Of a stretch of 64,000 bases of DNA, positions 22,928 to 33,640 are shown piece by piece. Both the position numbers and the translations under genes were made by a program. The notes beneath the pieces were generated by a model, which saw only the letters and a list, made by a program, of their open reading frames with translations, had not been told where the DNA came from and made no database searches. This DNA comes from Tenrec ecaudatus (taxonomy: Eukaryota > Chordata > Mammalia > Afrosoricida > Tenrecidae). The stretch spans positions 123,429,731 through 123,493,730 of the forward strand of contig NC_134535.1 of the NCBI RefSeq assembly GCF_050624435.1, in the 5' to 3' direction. The first letter of the stretch is position 1. Each line of letters opens with the position of its first letter.

Positions 22928-24004
22928 ATAATTCCACTGGAGGAACAGCTCTGTACAATGTTTAGAACGGAGACAGGGAAATAGAAATTGGAACTGAGCA
23001 ATGCTTGAAAATCTTGTGGGAGAAGTTCTAGAATTTAGACCCACAATCACATCAAACTCATTGCCATCTTTTTTCATTTTAATTTATAGCAAGCTTCTAG
23101 GAGGGAAACCTGTGGGTTTCCTAGACCGGCTCTGTCTCAATGTTACTCAAATTTGGGGATCAATATGGCTACACTGACTTAAGAGGCAAAAGCGCTTAAT
23201 CACTTATTCATGAACTGGAAACCAACAAGTGTCACATCATGCCCTAAGTGTCTGCTTGAAGAACCTCTGGGAAATTAGGGAGCATATAAATGAGTCTCCA
23301 GCTCTTGTATAACAGATTTACCTAATGCAACACATCTTTTGATCTCCATAGTTAGACGGGGCCCTGTTCAATAACGCATCACCCTGCAATGACAATTGGT
23401 GGAGTAGCCAGCCTATGGAAGGAAGAGACTAGCACATGCTAGAAACAGACAGATGTTCCTGAAGACAGATGTTCCTGTAGACAGATGTTCCTGTAGACAG
23501 GTGTTCCTGTAGACAGGTGTTCCTGTAGACAGATGTTCCTGTTGACAGAATATAATCAGCATGGCACCACAAGCCAAGGTATAGAAAGTTGAGTGAAAGA
23601 GAGATGAGATTGAGAAGATATAAATGTGTCAGATTCTGTTGAACCTTACAGGAAGTGAAAGAAATTTCCAGATATTTTTCTCAAACTGCTTTGTGGACAT
23701 ATTGGATGTTACATATGCTTAACATGTTCAGCTACCAACCAAAAGGTTGATGACTAGAAGAAATTTAATGAAACAAAAATTCACAGTTCTTTGGCGACAT
23801 GGGTTTTCGTGATTCAGAGTTGAATCAATCTATGTGGTTCCAGGTAAGCAGAGGAAAGATGAATCTGGTTTATGTTTTAGAATGATAGCCCCAGATCTGA
23901 GCTGGAGATGGTTCATAGAAAGGCAAGGGGGAACTGTGGACCTCTGGACAGTGGATGAAAAGAGAACACGGGCAAGGATAAAATTCGAAGGCATTTTATA
24001 CTCC
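22928..24004. other. Gene-free stretch, unit 1
   Basis: Only the 16-bp minisatellite at 23451-23546 stands out. Confidence 0.4.
23451..23546. repeat. 16-bp minisatellite, unit 1
   Basis: About six tandem copies of 'agacagatgttcctgt' with A/G variants. Unit 2 (about 54473-54562) has about five copies. Confidence 0.85.
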
Positions 24005-24385
24005 ATTGATTCAATTGTTGCTGTTGCCGTTAGGGTTCACCCAGTCAGGTCCGACTTACGTGACCATATGTATAATCAAATGAAACATTAGCGGGTCCGC
24101 AACCATCCTCACAATTGTTCTTATGTGAGCCCATGGCTGCAGTCATCATGTCAGTCAATCTTGTTGAGGGGCTGGCGTTTTTCCCGGTCCTTCTCCAAGG
24201 ATTTTTCTCTCATGACAACACGTCCAAACTGATGACTCATCCTTGCCTCTAGGGAGCATTCTGGCTGAACATCTTTCAATATTGAAAGTATTTTCAATAT
24301 TCTTCGCCAGCACCACAATGCAAATGCATTGATTCTTCTTTGGTCTTCCATATTTAATGGGCAACTTTCTATAGCTGTGAGTTTG
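24005..24385 (-). mobile_element. RTE LINE fragment, unit 1
   Basis: 'gttgctgttgccgttagggt' and 'gtccgacttacgtgaccata' head a stretch running to 'cttctttggtcttccatatt', an order typical of an afrotherian RTE 3' region read from its tail. Unit 2: about 55017-55400. Confidence 0.55.
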
Positions 24386-26807
24386 GTTTTTTCAGTTAAG
24401 AATCAGCACAATGGCAAGAGATTTCCAAGTGTGATCTCACTTGAATCTTTCACTAGCTAGTGAAACTGCTACTATGGTACCCATTTTCATGTTAAGGAAA
24501 CCCATCAAGTGGCTATGTAACATGTCTGTATTGTAAGTGAGAAGTAATGGAGTCCACGTTTTCTGTATATGCTCAGGAAATTAGTTGGTAAAGAATAATA
24601 AGCCATTCAGGGTCACAATTGGACTCAACTTTTATTTAGGAATCATCAAAAAACAAAATTTATCAATATATTAGTTATCTTTCCACTTTCTGCAGGAATT
24701 TAGGTTTACTGGTAACAATGTTCACAGAAACTAAGCAAGCAGGGCAAAGTACTTTCCAAAAAATTATTTGAAGACACATCACATGTAAGACACTATGGTA
24801 AGCTCTGCTGATACAGACATGGTTTCTGCCTGTTAGCAAACGTAACATACAATGAATGCTAAGGTGAAAACATCAAGAGTATTAGTTAAATAAGTTTGCC
24901 CTTTACTGAAAAGAATTTTCATTATTAAATATATTCATACATGATTAATAGCATAGCTTCAATGATATATATGAAAAAATGCCAGAGTAACCAGAAGATA
25001 TTGAGAACTCAGAAAAAGTCTGAGAAAAGAATTCCATGAAGGGAGGCGATGCATTGTATACTGCTATTTCATCCCTTTGGGGAATCATTAGTGTAGTGTT
25101 CTGATACTCTACATTTAAAAATGATTTTATTTTAAAAATTTTAATAGTATTTTTAGTATTAACTGTCTAAATAATTCAGAGAGTTAACTGTCTTTCATTT
25201 ATCCTGGAGTAAACAACAAGATTCTAAACTGAATGCCAGGCAAAAGAGAGAATGGTATTTGCTCCTTCCGTGGCACTGCTCATTAATAATTCATGGCAAT
25301 GCCACACAGAACTTGCAGACAGTTCTCACTCAATTGAGGGGGGTGTGGTGGCGGGGGAGGGGTTATTAGGAAGTTAACAGGCCATAACAACCAGGATCAG
25401 AAGATATTAGGGGTAGTCACTGGTCCACAGTAAGAACTCACCTCAGCCAACAAACAAATCTCTCTCTCTAGTGCTCAGCCTCTCAAGCCTCTGGACTTCT
25501 CTCTTACTGCTTCAAAGATGGTTCATCCACATAGCTCAGGGAACAGTGCAGGTGTGGGGGGGGCATGTTCTGTGGTCACAACTAAAATTGACCAATCCCA
25601 TCTATTAGTGTCACACATACCCTGTTGCAACGTCCCACACAATCACTTGGTAGAAGTTATAGAGACAAGGGTCAAAAGAACTTTTCATTAAAAACTTTTA
25701 CTCCACCATAGTATTTGTCCGCAGGTGATGAATTCGTGTTTTAATCATACAGTCCTCACTTGACTATTCTGATATGCATGTGTTCTGCTTGTGACCTGAC
25801 AACAGGCGGCCTCAAATTTCAGTGACCAGAGCAGAGAGACAACACCGTCATTTGAATGATTTCATGAGTGCACACTTCCCTGCTAGCTCTTCAGCCCACA
25901 TAGAAACAACAGGTGCTCATCATAACAAGAGACAAAGACATCCCTTCTTTCAAAGTCTGGTTTCAGGTCATGCACAGACAGCAAAGCAGGTGGTTGGACT
26001 GACTCCTTGGCTCCTATTTACTCCAGATGAATACCGCAAAGAAGGGATTGTGCCCCACCCCACAAAGTTGCAAATTTGACCAGAAATGAAAATGCTAATG
26101 CTAAAAGTGAAATGGGAATCAAACATAACTGGAATTATAGGAAAACATAGCTGACTGCGAGAACACTGGCATTGCTACTATTAAGAGTCATGTGGCCCTG
26201 GGGAGCCTTAGTGAGGACTCGCCATTCACCTAGAAAATAAAATGCTGGTGATGAAAAGCCTGACGGTGTGTCACAGCAAGAAATGCAGGTAATCGTTTAC
26301 AGATATTTCACAGCATGAGAACCACAAGAACAAAACGTTAGGAGCTGATTCAAACAGAAAGGAATGAAAGATTTTATCTTGGTAGAGTAATAAGTTATGC
26401 TATCAAAAGGATGGCAAGCATTTCTCAGGCTTCTCTCCAGTGCTTCCGTCTTTTAATACATATGTCAAAGAAAGAACACAAGCCGATTCTACAGGTTTCT
26501 GATGGTTTCATTTACAATGTAGTAAATAAATACCAGTTTTATTATTTTTCAGTTTTTCTAAGAAAAATGTTTTGAATGTGTGCAGTAAAAGTTTTCAGGG
26601 TTCACCGAACAACCATAATTTTGGTCAATGACTACTAAGGTTTCGGGATGGTTTCTGGGAGCATGGTCATTTTTATGCCTCCATGTGTACAATGAAGGAC
26701 TGCCAATATATGAAAATATATTTAAGTAAGTTTAATGTCTAGTTATGAAGGTGGAATATAGTGCTAATTATTTTATCCTGGGATCAAAATAAAAGTATGA
26801 GAGAAGC
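24386..26807. other. Mostly unassigned, AT-rich, downstream of the CLEC2-like gene, unit 1
   Basis: Holds dispersed repeat copy a (25284-25690). An 85-codon plus-strand frame (25822-26079) is kept in unit 2 but not recognised. No other gene signal seen. Confidence 0.4.
25284..25690. repeat. Dispersed repeat, copy a (unit 1)
   Basis: Shares 'ataattcatggcaatgccac', 'gaagttaacaggccataaca' and 'accaatcccatctattagtg' with the copy at 28127-28610, same strand. Unit 2: about 56304-56710. Class unknown. Confidence 0.5.
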
Positions 26808-26870
26808 TTCCAAACGTTTGTGGAAATTTGGAATTTAAAGATATTGGAAGTTCTCCACAAACTTTTTGAA
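26808..26870. repeat. Short hairpin (inverted repeat) behind the CLEC2-like 3' end
   Basis: 'tccaaacgtttgtggaaatt' pairs with 'ttctccacaaactttttgaa' across about 20 bp. It resembles a small terminal-inverted-repeat element and follows the AATAAA at 26928 on the minus strand. Unit 2 copy near 57800-57870. Confidence 0.45.
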
Positions 26871-26927
26871 GCCCCCTTTTGTCAACTCATCAAAAACCTT
26901 ATTTAGAACCATCCTATGCCAACGCCC

Positions 26928-26933
26928 TTTATT
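26928..26933 (-). promoter_or_regulatory. Candidate polyadenylation signal AATAAA of the CLEC2-like gene
   Basis: AATAAA on the minus strand about 170 bp past the TAG at 27100-27102, a normal distance for a short 3' UTR. The same hexamer is at 57925-57930 behind the orphan exon of unit 2. It is the nearest hexamer I noticed; no transcript supports it. Confidence 0.4.
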
Positions 26934-27099
26934 ATTACTGCCATATGATACTTTTGTACCCTCATCGTTAATAGAGAGTGTGAACATATTGGCAATAGTT
27001 CTGGTAAACAAAAAAATGGATTAGTAGTTGTAAATGACAAATGTATCTCTCCTGTGATTTTGAAAACCACTATTTAAATCATGAAGCATTGTTCCACGT

Positions 27100-27214
27100 C
27101 TATGGATAATCAAGGAGCTTGTTACAAATCCATTTCTTCTTGGTCTCGGACCTGGCACTACTGACACCCTTGTCATTCAAGCAGGCACACTCTCCATCCC
27201 CTTTGATGATAAAC
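27100..27214 (-). CDS. CLEC2D-like: CLEC2-like last lectin-domain exon (CTLD3) with stop
   Basis: Acceptor 'ttttag' precedes the exon; its first G completes a TGG (Trp) codon with the TG ending the previous exon. The 37 codons before TAG include ECACLND, SSAR and KWICNK, the canonical end of a CLEC2 lectin domain, then a short tail LLDYP. The usual cysteine about 13 residues after GEC is a serine (SSARSE), as in human LLT1, which carries histidine there. An extra cysteine sits two residues after the conserved one (ECAC). Length and phase fit the family. Confidence 0.88.
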
Positions 27215-30200
27215 CTAAAACCAAGTGCACAAACATTGATTACACAGAGGCCAGAGATCTAAATTGACTCCACCACTAGAAATCCTCAGCAGCAGCCCTC
27301 TATTGTTTGCATGTCAATCAAAACACCGAACTGTGTCACCAATAGGACTGCTGCCCACCTTTTCCTGATTGCATGTCGCTTATATTCTCAAGGTCCCTGC
27401 TCGATTTATCACAGAATTATCATCAGAACAAGCCCAGGTGTGTTGCTGATATGGTGTGCAACTGCAGTTTGCTGTTGAGCCCAAAGTGAAGGCTATCCCG
27501 TGTGGCCATCAGCTCAGTCTATTTTCGGTCATGCCCTGAATTGCTTCATAAATGTGTGAATAGTTTAAAAAATTACTTGCAAGTAAATGCCTAAAAGGTC
27601 TAAACTTTTGTTTATGGAAATGATTAGAGCTTCACCAAATATCACCTTCAATGAAATGCCTGTGGCCAGCAGGCTGGTTCCCACTCGCAGCCACTCCGTG
27701 CAACACCGCCTGTCCTGCAGCGTCCTTACCACCAGTGCTGTGTGTGAAAAGACTCTCGTGGTCACCGTGTCACGCCCTCTCACTAAGGCTCTTCCTTTTG
27801 GCTGACCCTCTACTTTATCAGGCATGACGTCCTTTCCTCGGATATTCTGAATATCCTAAAGAAATCAGCGCACTCTAAGGTTTCTTTGGGCAATCCAACT
27901 CTAGAAAGAGTTCTCCGGGTTCTCTACTGTCCTCCTTGTATGACTGGAAGTAGCAGCAGGGGGAGTGGGCTTAGTAGGCATGATGTCAGCGCAACAAAGG
28001 GCCGTGGAAATGGACAAGTCTGGCCTCCTCTGGCTTTCCTGTTGCAATGAGACAGGGATCACACATGCCTTCGCATTCATCCTTCTTCACTACTTTCACA
28101 CCACGCCGCCTAACTTGCATGCTGGGTGTGATAATTCATTGCAATGGCCACACAGAACTGTAAGACAATATTCACAACTCAGGGAGTTGTTTTGGGAAGT
28201 TAATAGGGTACCACAAGTCAGGAACAACAAACATTAAGGATAGACTCATTAGTTTCCTCAGTCAGCAGTCAAATCTTGGTGGTTCTCAGTCTCTGAGCCA
28301 CGTGGTAGCCAAGTCTCTGGTTCTTAGTCTCTCGGTCATGTGGTCCTTTGTCCTTTGCTTCTGTGGGCCAGCATGCCAACCTGACTGTCACTCTGTCTCA
28401 GGCCCGAAGAAGACAAGGTCCCCCATGGTATTGGCATTGTTGTTCTTCTAAGGTCCTCTGGGTTCCTCTCTTCGAAGCTGCTCCACAGATGACTCAGCTT
28501 CACAGCAAGGAAAATGGGCCAGTCTCCTCTATCCGTGTTACACACACCCTTTGTGCATAGTCCCACCCAATCATTTGGTGGGCGTTACAGGGACTGGGGT
28601 ACTCTGACACACAACTTACTCGCATTGACTTATCGTTGACTATAGGAGCCCCCTGTGGGTTTCTGAGACTTTAAATGTTTATCAGAGTAGAAAGCCCATT
28701 CTTTCTCCCGTGGAGCTGCTGGTGGTTTCAACGTGCTGACCATGAGGCTCCCAGCCCCACTTATAACCACTACCCCCACCAGGGCTCCGAGAGATTTGGG
28801 TGGAAAAGCCACATTAAGAGATTTCACTCCACCACAATCAGTTGTTCAGTGGCCTACTAGGCTTTTTAAACTATTGATGTGCATCAATTGTCTTTATATT
28901 CTACATAAGTCTTTAGGAAATAAAAGTTTTCAATTAATGGATGAGGGCAAGAACTTTGTTCGAAGACTTTATCACACTAAAGGTTTAACTTTGATTAATA
29001 CCATCACAATAAGTAATATTTTCCAAGAGTGACAACTAGTAAATGGAGGAGCAGACACAGGATTTATATTCCCCACCTCACATTTCAGGGGGCTTTATAT
29101 GACATTATATTTATTAGCTCTTAAAGACATCTCACATACACGGTCACACATTAACACAGCATAAGGAAGACAAGTGCCAAAACGTACCAGCTATTGTGGT
29201 CAGTGCCATCTGTCCATTCCCAGTTGTCAATTGATGATTCTCTGCTGACACCAATCCAATGGTCAGACGCACCTGCGTATCTTTTCAGGAAATCCTAAGA
29301 TAAAACCCAAAATGAAAATATGTGCTTCTCTTTCTCTTATCACCCTCGGGTGTCTGTCCCCTCATGTCACTCTCGGATGTCTGTCCCCTCATGTCACTCT
29401 CGGGTGTCTGTCCCCTCATGTCACTCTCGGGTGTCTGTCCCCTATATCTTCTCTTTTGGGGTGGAAGCCTGGTGTAGTTGAGAAGTAGACACACTGGAGC
29501 CAGACCAGTGTCCAATGTTCAGCACTTGCCATTTCATACATGATTCTTATTAGTTACTTAAAGATAATCACATGGTTTAATTCACCTGGTAAAATCCCAA
29601 TTTCTGTCTGTTGTTCTAGGATATTTTATTGTGTCCACTTTCACTTCCCAAGATATTCTAATTTAAATCATTCTTTATAGAATGTATTTTAATATATTCA
29701 TTAGTGGAAGATGGAACATAGAACCAAAGAGCCTATCAAATGTGAATACTTGCTATGTGGATTAAATGAAGGTATTTAAATGACTCACAGGATGCCCAGC
29801 ATGAAGAATATATCTCAACAAAGGTTCACTTATCCAAAAGTACATCCCTTATCTTAAAGTCTGACTGGATTGGATTCCTTCTTTATCATATCATTTAGCT
29901 TGATCTCTGTTAGGCCATCCTTTCAGGTGACTAACTATTCAACAGAAAACATGATCCCAAAACAATACTTACCAGTTCTTTCCAGGTTTCAAACTGAGCA
30001 AGTCTGGCTTCCACTGCGGTACAGAATGCCTGACTGAATGTCCAGTTTCTTGCATACTCAGAAAAATAATAACACTTCCCACTAAATTCAAGCCAGGTTT
30101 CTGGGCAGACAGCACACACAGGAAACCTGAAGACATGCTCTTTATCTCTCTCTAGGAGTTAGACAACCACAATAGAATACATTCAGTACATTTCATTTTC

Positions 30201-33200
30201 CCTTTTAACTGTTGACTGGTTTTATAGGCCATGAGCTGGAAGACATATGCTAAGCACAACAGTCTTTAAATACAGTGGTCTTCAAGATGGGAACCAATGA
30301 GCCTTACAGTTCAAGCAGCCAATAAATGCAAATGAGTTTAAGTAAATCTATTTCCACAGTATCAACTTCCTTAATATTTGTGTTAAACCAGCTTGGCTAG
30401 AGAAACAAACCAGGGACACTCATATATGTATAAGAAAGAGCTTGTGGTCGTTACATAACCTCCTGTCAACTTGAGGAGCTTAAGAGTGAAGGGGTGGAGT
30501 GTAGCCTGTCAATCAGGTGGGCATGGCTTTCTCATGAGGACCGTGGAAACGCTTCTCTTCCTCCCTGGAGTTAGAACACACTCTGCTTCACCTTCCTGCT
30601 GACAAGCTACTTCAGGCTATACTGATGGCAGCCACAGTCCTGAGATGCTTCCACCGCCATTGGATCCACAAAACTACCCACCCATCGGTCTGTGATCTTC
30701 CTGCATTCGGCATCATTGCATGTGCTGCTTAACTCTGAAGAGGAATTTATAGACTAGTAATTTATAGATTAATAGGCTAATAACGGACATATGGATTAGA
30801 ACTAGACTTGGCTGGGACATTTTCTTAATATACAATTGTAATTGTATAATGTAGTTGTACATTAAGAAAACGGCCCAGCCCTTTCCAGATCTAGTCCATA
30901 TGTCCGACATTAGCCCATATGGCTGATACTAGTATATAAATTCCTCTTCTGACTCAAGCAGTTCATGCAATGATGCCAAATGCAGGAACATCACAGGCCA
31001 GTGTATGGATAGTTTTGTGAATCCACTGCCGGTAGAAGCATCTCGGGACTCTGGACGCCATCAGTATAGCTCAAAGTAGCTTGTCAGCAGGAACACAAAG
31101 CAGTGAGAAAGAGGTCGTTTGCAGCATCCTCCTCATGAGAAGGTCATACCCACCAGGTGTCATCCTAAAACTGACCGGATTGACTGCTAAACTCCACCCT
31201 TTCACTCTTAATACCTTCCGAGTGACATGGGCTTATGTAACCAGCCCAGCATCCTTTCCCAATGTTACGCCGTTTCTCTTTTTCCACATCCCCCCTCACA
31301 GGAACCCTCAACCTTTAACGGACACCCCCTCCAAAAAAAAAAGGCAAAACCCTTCCTTCTTCTTGATTTTATTAAGGTGTATTTTGTGAGAGCTCCAGAA
31401 GCCCCCAGAGGATATTTTAGTAGCAGATTAAAAATATTGTTTTTAGTACCAAAAGTGCAATCTGGGCTTTCTTTTTCTGTTTTATGTCGTTCTGTTAAAT
31501 ATGGATCTCTATCTGGTTCAAACCGGCAATGCATATAGCTGTCAACCAAACTTCGAACAACCAGTTCCACCCAGAGGCACCTTAGAAGTAAGGCCTGGCA
31601 TCCTACTTCTGAAAATCAGCCACTAAAAACCCTATGGAACACAATTCCCAGACCTAGAGGGTGATCATGCATCAGAATAGACAGCAACTGGTATTCATGT
31701 GTGAAATAGCTCTATAAGCAATAATTTGGCCCTTGCTATATAATCTGAAACAAGTTATATTTCAGATCTGGGTTCATCAAAAGAACGGAACTTTTGTTAC
31801 ATAATTTCACTTTTCTTCTCTTAACATGTGCAGTCCATGGGCCAATTAATGCAGAGAGCCTATTGGCTCTCTCTGCAAAAGTTTAGTCATTTTTAAAAGC
31901 AGATAATTCTTTTGTGTATTCTCAATTAGCTAAAGAAGACACAATTTTTAAGAATAGAGAGGATATGCCTACAACCTTTCATGCCAAAGTTTCCCTGCCT
32001 ATTTCTTTAATCAAATGGCAATTTGGATTAAAGCAAGCCATGGAGTCGATCCAGAGATGTAGCAACGGACCTTCCCACAAATTTCCTCCAGCCACCGCAC
32101 TGCTTATATCAGTAAATGTCAACTATTCTCTTGTGTTACTAACTTCTTAATTTTTAAGAGTTAACTATGGCAAGGAGCACGCTATATTTACCATCTCCTG
32201 TTAACTGCAAACAATTTGATCCATAACTTTATTTAAGTTGACTACTGATGAATGTTTTGGTTAGAATGCACATCCATGAGAACAGAGAATTTTGTGCTTC
32301 ACCTGGACAGGGCTGAGCGTATAATGGAGCTAGAAAAATATGTAGTGATAACATACATGTACACGGAGCACTGTAAATTTCAGAGCATCCGTGAGGTTAC
32401 TTACCCTGAAAAAAAACAGAACGTGAAACTGCAGTTAAAGTCAGGAATACGATGATGAAGCCACACACAATTCTGGTAGTGGTTACCTTGGATGTAATAC
32501 TTAGCCAGTTCATTTTACCTGAAAAATGAAAATATCATGACGGTTTAAGGGAGAAAAAACAAATTTATCATAGAACCAACAACTAAGCATAATTTACTCC
32601 AATTTTAGAAAGATCACGATGCCAGTGTCCTCTTAAAATCACCCACTATCTTCCCCTTATCCCTCTTATTCGATTTTTAAAATGCCTTCCTTTCACTTTG
32701 GGCTTCTACTCAAGGCCTCCCTTAATACAAGAATACCTTGTTCTAATAACCTGGCACTCTTTGATACTCACTTCCTAATACGATCACTGAAGGCAAAATA
32801 GGTGCCTAAGCAAATGTGGTAAAGAGCGGGGATGGGGCCCGGTTATCAAAAGATGTGGCATCTGTAGTCTTAAAGGTAAACAAGCGGCCATCTAGTAGGG
32901 AAGCAAATAAGCCCACATGGATGAAGTTCACCACCCTGTGTGATCATGAGGTGTTGACGGTATCAGGTATCAAAAGCTCCAAAACAAACAACTAAAGCAT
33001 GCAAATGAGGATGGTTGGAGTGGAGTCCCAAAGCCTCTCTGTGGACAATTGGATATCCCACCACAGAAAGTTTATAAGGAAGGGGTGATTTAATCAAAGT
33101 GCAGTATAGCACCATTGAAACACGCATCATTGTCTAGTTCCTGAATGCTTCGTCGCCCACGCCCCATCCCCAACCCCCCTTACCATGACCTAGTTCTACC

Positions 33201-33640
33201 TTACAAATCTGGCTAACCCATGGTACAATTGGTACACATAGGAGCTCTCAACGCATGAAATTCAGGACAGTTAACCCAACCCCTCAGGAACAGTAGTGAG
33301 AGTAGCGATATCATAAGGCATAAGGGAGGGGGCTAGTCGGGGAGGGGAAGAGGGAGAGAGGGGCACCACATTGAACGGTTGGATATACAGCCTCCCCAGC
33401 ACCCAAGAGAACAGATAACAGAAATGTGGATAGCAATTCACACTGTGCCAGGACTCCCTAAATATATATTAATAATATGTTTGTATAGAGAATAATGTAA
33501 CCTTTGTAGAAAAATTTACTTACTTCTTAAGGTAACAGAAAATAAAACCCCAATGAAAGCTACAAGTACACTGAAGTGCCAGCAGGCAATAATTTTGGAA
33601 GGGAAGGTAGTGAATAACTTTACTGGATGTGTTCTTTGAT
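27100..33640 (-). CDS. CLEC2D-like: CLEC2-family C-type lectin-like receptor gene (exons 2 to last)
   Basis: Predicted type II membrane protein of the natural killer gene complex. CLEC2 proteins are known as cell-surface ligands of KLRB1/NKR-P1 family receptors; that role is inherited from the family, not shown here. Reading the minus strand: transmembrane exon 33524-33640, optional hydrophobic exon 32405-32518, then lectin exons 29973-30126, 29188-29294 and 27100-27214. The lectin exons join in phase (phase 2, 0, 2) with AG/GT borders and no internal stop, and end in TAG. Family landmarks are [35 protein letters not shown] and KWICNK. The gene straddles the unit 1/unit 2 junction, which falls in an intron. 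No first coding exon of matching phase was found, so completeness is unproven. It might be a pseudogene, but the lectin exons show no damage. Confidence 0.8.
27655..27840 (-). mobile_element. RTE LINE fragment 3' of the CLEC2-like stop, unit 1
   Basis: Ends with 'ggctcttccttttggctgac', 'cctctactttatcaggcatg' and 'acgtcctttcctcg', an RTE-like stretch. The unit 2 deletion begins inside this element (near 27741). Confidence 0.45.
28127..28610. repeat. Dispersed repeat, copy b (unit 1 only)
   Basis: Diverged partner of 25284-25690 with 'gataattcattgcaatggcc', 'gaagttaatagggtaccaca' and 'gtgttacacacaccctttgt'. Removed from unit 2 by the 2.5 kb deletion. Confidence 0.5.
28640..28770 (-). repeat. 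SINE copy, unit 1 only
   Basis: 'ggagccccctgtgggtttct', 'gagtagaaagcccattcttt', 'ggagctgctggtggtttcaa' and 'gctgaccatgaggctcccag' are the same body-to-head order as at 12988-13138. It lies in the stretch missing from unit 2. Confidence 0.6.
29188..29294 (-). CDS. CLEC2D-like: CLEC2-like middle lectin-domain exon (CTLD2)
   Basis: 107 bp flanked by 'tcttag' acceptor and 'gtacgt' donor. It begins in phase 0 with DFLKRYAG, continues [10 protein letters not shown] and WEWTDGTD, and ends with AGC TG, leaving two bases for the next exon. SDHWIG followed by SRE is diagnostic for CLEC2 members against other killer-cell lectins. The exon is present only here: unit 2 lost it in a 2.5 kb deletion. A 27-bp minisatellite lies just 5' of it on the minus strand. 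Confidence 0.88.
29340..29443. repeat. 27-bp minisatellite in the CLEC2-like intron
   Basis: About four copies of a unit with 'ctctcgggtgtctgtcccct', just upstream (minus strand) of the exon at 29188-29294. It yields an open repetitive frame by chance. Not present in unit 2. Confidence 0.85.
29973..30126 (-). CDS. CLEC2D-like: CLEC2-like first lectin-domain exon (CTLD1)
   Basis: 154 bp between 'cttcag' acceptor and 'gtaagt' donor. One leading base plus 51 codons: [11 protein letters not shown], then [20 protein letters not shown] and AQFETWKEL. This covers the first disulfide pair and the first alpha helix of the fold. NWT is an N-glycosylation sequon. The exon needs two bases from the preceding exon to keep its frame. 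An extra cysteine just before CPETW (VCAVC) resembles the paired cysteines at the same place in human LLT1. No copy survives in unit 2. Confidence 0.9.
30435..31246. repeat. About 810-bp imperfect palindrome at the unit 1/unit 2 junction
   Basis: Two copies of one dispersed repeat lie head to head. The left arm (30435-30841) matches the reverse complement of the right arm (30843-31246): for example 'gaagaggaatttatagacta' against the complement of 30923-30943, 'ctgctgacaagctact' (30597) against 31077-31092, and 'cttctcatgagg' type ends. The centre is AT-rich near 30842. The right arm alone opens the window (1-256), and the whole structure recurs at about 58900-59705. Confidence 0.8.
32405..32518 (-). 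CDS. Second hydrophobic exon of the CLEC2-like gene (uncertain use)
   Basis: 114 bp with acceptor 'ttttcag' and strong donor 'gtaagt'. Open in the frame set by the transmembrane exon: [10 protein letters not shown], then a hydrophobic run [16 protein letters not shown] and SRSVFF. It enters in phase 1, as the upstream exon offers, but leaves in phase 1 because its terminal T run has 8 bases; the first lectin exon needs phase 2, which 9 T would give. So inclusion shifts the frame in this copy. It may be a decaying optional stalk/membrane exon or a chance open stretch; no family match is recognised. Confidence 0.35.
33524..33640 (-). CDS. CLEC2D-like: CLEC2-like signal-anchor (transmembrane) exon, unit 2
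   Basis: Acceptor 'tttgcag' then two bases, 38 codons and one base before 'gtaagt'. The peptide is basic and polar (QRTHPVK), then [24 protein letters not shown], about 20 hydrophobic residues as expected of a type II signal anchor between cytoplasmic tail and lectin domain. A second GT four bases further (GTAAAT, exon end 33520) would leave phase 2, exactly what the first lectin exon needs, giving LRSK followed by FPVC. The copy in unit 1 encodes the same peptide. Confidence 0.6.

Larger units (their letters stand above)
1..30991. repeat. Segmental duplication, unit 1
   Basis: The sequence starting at position 1 starts again at 30992 and again at 59454, in the same orientation, and stays collinear for tens of kilobases with scattered substitutions and small indels. 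Unit 1 is one full period (30,991 bp). It is the only unit that carries all three CLEC2-like lectin-domain exons (27.1-30.1 kb). Its true left boundary lies outside the window, so the phase of the unit is arbitrary; I use position 1 as origin. Confidence 0.95.

Noticed and set aside
23451-23546. CRISPR-like direct repeats
   Set aside because: The 16-bp units are contiguous with no unique spacers; it is a minisatellite in a mammalian genome.
29285-29515. Repetitive frame with RGQTPESDM units
   Set aside because: Translation of the 27-bp minisatellite; the repeat length is a multiple of three so the frame stays open by chance.
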